From: Lachnoclostridium sp. UBA739
Lineage (GTDB): Bacteria; Bacillota_A; Clostridia; Lachnospirales; Lachnospiraceae
Assembly: GCA_002297865.1 (NCBI GenBank)
Contig: DBKX01000273.1
Location: 195 to 5,974, forward strand
Direction of reading: 5' to 3'
Length of the DNA stretch: 5,780 bases
In this document: positions 5,549-5,780 of the stretch, in pieces
Position numbering within the stretch: position 1 is the first letter of the stretch
How the letters are laid out: each line of letters opens with the position of its first letter
Program-made: the position numbers and the translations under genes
Notes under the pieces: model-generated
Databases searched by the model: none
What the model saw: the letters and a program-made list of their open reading frames with translations, nothing else
What the model was told of the DNA's origin: nothing

Positions 5549-5780
5549 ATGCGTTATGCAAAATCTTCATTTAATGGAGAACGTTTAAGAGCAGCGAGAC
5601 AGTTTAGAGGAATGACAATAGGAGAGGTTGCAAAGGAAATAGGCGTAACGACGCAATCTGTGTCTCAGTTTGAACATAATAAGACTGAACCTAAGGTTGA
5701 AAATTTATTTCGCATAGTGAATTTATTAGGTTTCCCAAGAGAGTATTTTTATGAGGAAGATGAGAGTGATATAACGGTTG
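5549..5780 (+). CDS. XRE-family helix-turn-helix protein, 5' part; probably an ImmA/IrrE-type fusion running off the window
   Basis: The frame starts at ATG 5549, with TGGAGGG (5535-5541) seven bases upstream, and stays open for 77 codons to the window edge. Residues 8-64 form a clear XRE/Cro-type DNA-binding domain: FNGERLRAARQFRGMTIGEVAKEIG, then the recognition helix VTTQSVSQFEHNKTEP, then ENLFRIVNLLGFPREYFYE. The FNGERL opening and LGFPREYF closing are typical of HTH proteins that continue into an ImmA/IrrE (M78) metallopeptidase, so a HEXXH motif is expected beyond base 5780; this cannot be seen here. In such proteins the peptidase cleaves a repressor or partner to switch on an operon. 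No terminator and no strong promoter lie in the 97 bases after the upstream gene, so the two are probably one transcript, and this protein may bind the inverted repeat at 4556-4568. Confidence 0.85.
   Translation, partial: MRYAKSSFNGERLRAARQFRGMTIGEVAKEIGVTTQSVSQFEHNKTEPKVENLFRIVNLLGFPREYFYEEDESDITV

Noticed and set aside
1..5780. CRISPR arrays, tRNA or rRNA genes, insertion-sequence transposases and site-specific recombinases
   Set aside because: I looked for regularly spaced repeats, cloverleaf-like segments and transposase or integrase motifs and saw none; any recombinase linked to the island must lie outside the window.

Overview
The window looks like accessory DNA from a low-GC Firmicute, most likely a gut or rumen clostridium of the Lachnospiraceae type. 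The evidence is the AT-rich sequence, strong AGGAG-type ribosome binding sites, a pyruvate,phosphate dikinase (PPDK) gene end, and a RepA_N/ParM/ParR module typical of Firmicute plasmids and integrative elements. This taxonomic call is inference from protein families I recognise, not from a search.

Layout on the + strand (no convincing gene on the - strand). 1-198 is the 3' end of the chromosomal gene ppdK, closed by a strong GAAA-loop terminator (224-255). 340-798 and 910-1212 are two small unknown membrane proteins. At 1236-1310 the last 25 or so codons of ppdK appear a second time, diverged (58 of 68 aligned bases identical, most differences synonymous) and with no gene body in front. The two membrane-protein genes therefore sit between two copies of the ppdK 3' end, as expected for a small island or for past integration/recombination at that gene end. 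A short coding tail and a terminator follow (to about 1487).

1657-3500 is a decayed replication and partition module: a RepA_N/DUF6017 replication initiator with two in-frame stops, a ParM-like actin ATPase with an in-frame stop and an apparent in-frame loss of its middle, and an intact ParR-like small protein. A long inverted repeat lies just upstream of the initiator. This is the fossil of a plasmid or plasmid-like integrative element.

3590-4457 is a self-contained unit: promoter, a TTG-started membrane protein with a C-terminal Cys/His zinc-ribbon-like motif, and a strong terminator. From 4525 a second unit starts: a promoter with a possible operator, an unknown 254-residue protein resembling proteins I associate with DUF5986, and an XRE helix-turn-helix gene that runs off the window and probably continues into an ImmA/IrrE-type peptidase. 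This last pair is the best candidate for an active, little-described system (regulated toxin/defence-like module). The window as a whole reads as a stack of cargo and remnants on a chromosomal hotspot downstream of ppdK.
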